Source of the DNA: Solibacillus silvestris | GTDB lineage: Bacteria; Bacillota; Bacilli; Bacillales_A; Planococcaceae | Length of the DNA stretch: 64,000 bases | NCBI GenBank assembly: GCA_001586195.1 | Contig: CP014609.1 | Span: 346,001 to 410,000, forward strand | Direction: 5' to 3' | In this document: piece after piece, positions 62,609 through 64,000 of the stretch | Position numbering within the stretch: position 1 is the first letter of the stretch | Layout: each line of letters starts with the position of its first letter | The notes under the pieces: generated by a model | The model's database searches: none | Seen by the model: only the letters and a program-made list of their open reading frames with translations | Told to the model about the DNA's origin: nothing | Program-made: the position numbers and the translations under genes

Positions 62609-64000
62609 ATGCAGAAAAAGTATAAGAAGTTTTTGACGACGGCAGCTACTGCGACATTAGTGGCATCAGCAATTGTTCCGGCGGCAAGTGCGGCCAGTTT
62701 TTCGGACACAGCAGGAAATACTCATAAACGTGCGATTGATTCACTCGTAAGCCAAGGCATCATTTCAGGATATCCGGATGGCACATTTAAACCGAATCGT
62801 ACATTGACACGTTCGGATGTTGTAAAACTACTAGGTAAATACTTAGTGTCACAAGGTTATAAAATCCCTTCAGACTATAAAACAAATATGCGCTTTTCAG
62901 ACTTGCGCAGTACATCACAGGATGAGCTATTGCAATATGCGGCATTAGTAAAAGACAATGGTGTATTTAACGGAAGTAACGGAAACCTGTTACCGGCGGA
63001 TCCGATTACACGTGAAAATATGGCGGTTGTTTTAGTTCGCGCTTATACGAATATTAATAATTTTGACTTTCTGGGATATGTTATGGATCAGGATTTTAAA
63101 GAGGATGTCATCGATTATAACAGAGCTAAAGCAGAGGCACGTTCTGCAATCAGAGTTTTAGATTACTATAACGTAACGGGTGTACCGAACTTCAACCCGA
63201 AAGGTAACACAACACGCGGACAGTTCTCTTCATTCCTGTATAAATTGCTTCAAGTGGAAGTTCCAGGCGAAGGATTGAAAGCGGTCGAAGTTGTTGATGC
63301 ATCGACATTGAAAGTTACGCTTACTGACAATACGGAACATACTGTAAAATTGGATACACCTTTGGAAACGGGCAAAGAAACGCCAGTTAAGTTTAAGATC
63401 AACGGAAAAGAGTATGGAACTTCTGTAACTTACAATGTTGCCTTAACAGTAAAATCAGCAGAAGCTACTGCAGCAAATAAATTGAAAGTCACATTAAGCG
63501 ACAACTCCGAGCATGCAGTTACTTTAGAAAATAACCTTCCTGAAAATGAGGAAACAACGGTTGAATTTAAAATTGACGGTAAAGATTATTCAGCGAAAGT
63601 AACGTATGTCGTTACTGAAGTGAAAGTCGCATCTGTGAAAGCGCTTAATGCAGGACAAATTGAAGTGAAATTCAATCAAAGAGTCGACTTGCCTGCCAGT
63701 TTAACATCTGCGCAATTGGCAAACTATGTATCAGTATCCGGTGTAGACAATAATGCCGTTACTCTTTCAAGAGGGCAGTTAAGTGAAGATGGCCGTACAT
63801 TGACAATCTCTACAAACGGTGCGGCAGCTTTAACAGGACGCTATTTAGTAAAAGTAAACAATGTGAAAAATACTGCCGGTACAACGGTTACTCCATATGA
63901 TGACGTAGTTAATTTCTCGACGGATACAGTAGCACCAACGTTAATCAGTACAGTAAACCGAGATGCAAAAACAGTTCGCGTTACTTTCTCTGAGCCTTTG
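62609..64000 (+). CDS. SLH-domain S-layer-like protein 3, 3' end outside window
   Basis: ATG at 62609 follows AGGAGG at a spacing of 9. The frame is open to the window end (464 residues). Signal peptide ~1-30 (IVPAASAAS), three SLH repeats ~31-215 (SGYPDGTFKPNRTLTRSDVV, PADPITRENMAVVLVRAYTN, NPKGNTTRGQFSSFLYKLL), then two similar ~60-residue units (TLKVTLTDNTEHTVKLDTPL / KLKVTLSDNSEHAVTLENNL) and the start of Ig-like repeats. It is closest in style to the gene at 59663. Confidence 0.9.
   Translation, partial: MQKKYKKFLTTAATATLVASAIVPAASAASFSDTAGNTHKRAIDSLVSQGIISGYPDGTFKPNRTLTRSDVVKLLGKYLVSQGYKIPSDYKTNMRFSDLRSTSQDELLQYAALVKDNGVFNGSNGNLLPADPITRENMAVVLVRAYTNINNFDFLGYVMDQDFKEDVIDYNRAKAEARSAIRVLDYYNVTGVPNFNPKGNTTRGQFSSFLYKLLQVEVPGEGLKAVEVVDASTLKVTLTDNTEHTVKLDTPLETGKETPVKFKINGKEYGTSVTYNVALTVKSAEATAANKLKVTLSDNSEHAVTLENNLPENEETTVEFKIDGKDYSAKVTYVVTEVKVASVKALNAGQIEVKFNQRVDLPASLTSAQLANYVSVSGVDNNAVTLSRGQLSEDGRTLTISTNGAAALTGRYLVKVNNVKNTAGTTVTPYDDVVNFSTDTVAPTLISTVNRDAKTVRVTFSEPL

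Overview
The window looks like the chromosome of a low-GC Gram-positive of the Lysinibacillus/Solibacillus group (Planococcaceae). The evidence is several very large S-layer proteins with N-terminal SLH wall-anchoring domains, strong AGGAGG ribosome sites, many lipoproteins with clear lipoboxes, and AT-rich DNA. The genus is inferred from protein style. No rRNA or tRNA gene is visible.

Layout. (1) 1-3.7 kb: the 3' part of an S-layer gene, its terminator and a decayed piece of a second S-layer gene. (2) 4-9 kb: a DDE transposase, a ribbon-helix-helix gene with a candidate operator, a duplicated block holding a dead receiver-like gene, and an Xre regulator. (3) 9.1-13.7 kb: four tandem tyrosine recombinases as two A-B pairs (A1-B1, A2-B2). 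A2 carries four successive core-binding domains before one catalytic domain. (4) 14-32.5 kb: accessory genes (TPR protein, three-repeat PPC secreted protein, lipoproteins, LRAT-like and DUF1566-like coiled-coil proteins, DUF1643, SUKH immunity-like protein), an IS110-family element, an orphan IS110 left end, dispersed terminator-like repeats and 3' scraps of B-type recombinases. (5) 32.8-40.3 kb: a promoterless S-layer cassette without SLH domains, a second copy of the duplicated block with an intact receiver-like gene, a third A-type recombinase joined to an S-layer 3' fragment, and an SLH-protein remnant. (6) 40.8-54.6 kb: mostly ordinary chromosome: coiled-coil secreted protein, rhodanese with an in-frame TGA, large secreted nuclease, diguanylate cyclase, SLH-CAP protein, YknX/YknW-like pair, ChrA. 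(7) 54.6-64 kb: an IS3-family element, then a row of three SLH/S-layer genes. The first has a consensus promoter and a helically phased repeat array upstream.

Working together. The most notable feature is the association of incomplete S-layer cassettes with a family of paired tyrosine recombinases and their scraps. Homology between the left-hand S-layer gene and the silent cassette starts just after the SLH region. The cassettes end in the same family of terminator hairpins, and one recombinase gene is fused at its end to S-layer sequence. This suggests a surface-layer variation locus driven or remodelled by recombinases. That is inference: no crossover site has been proven here.
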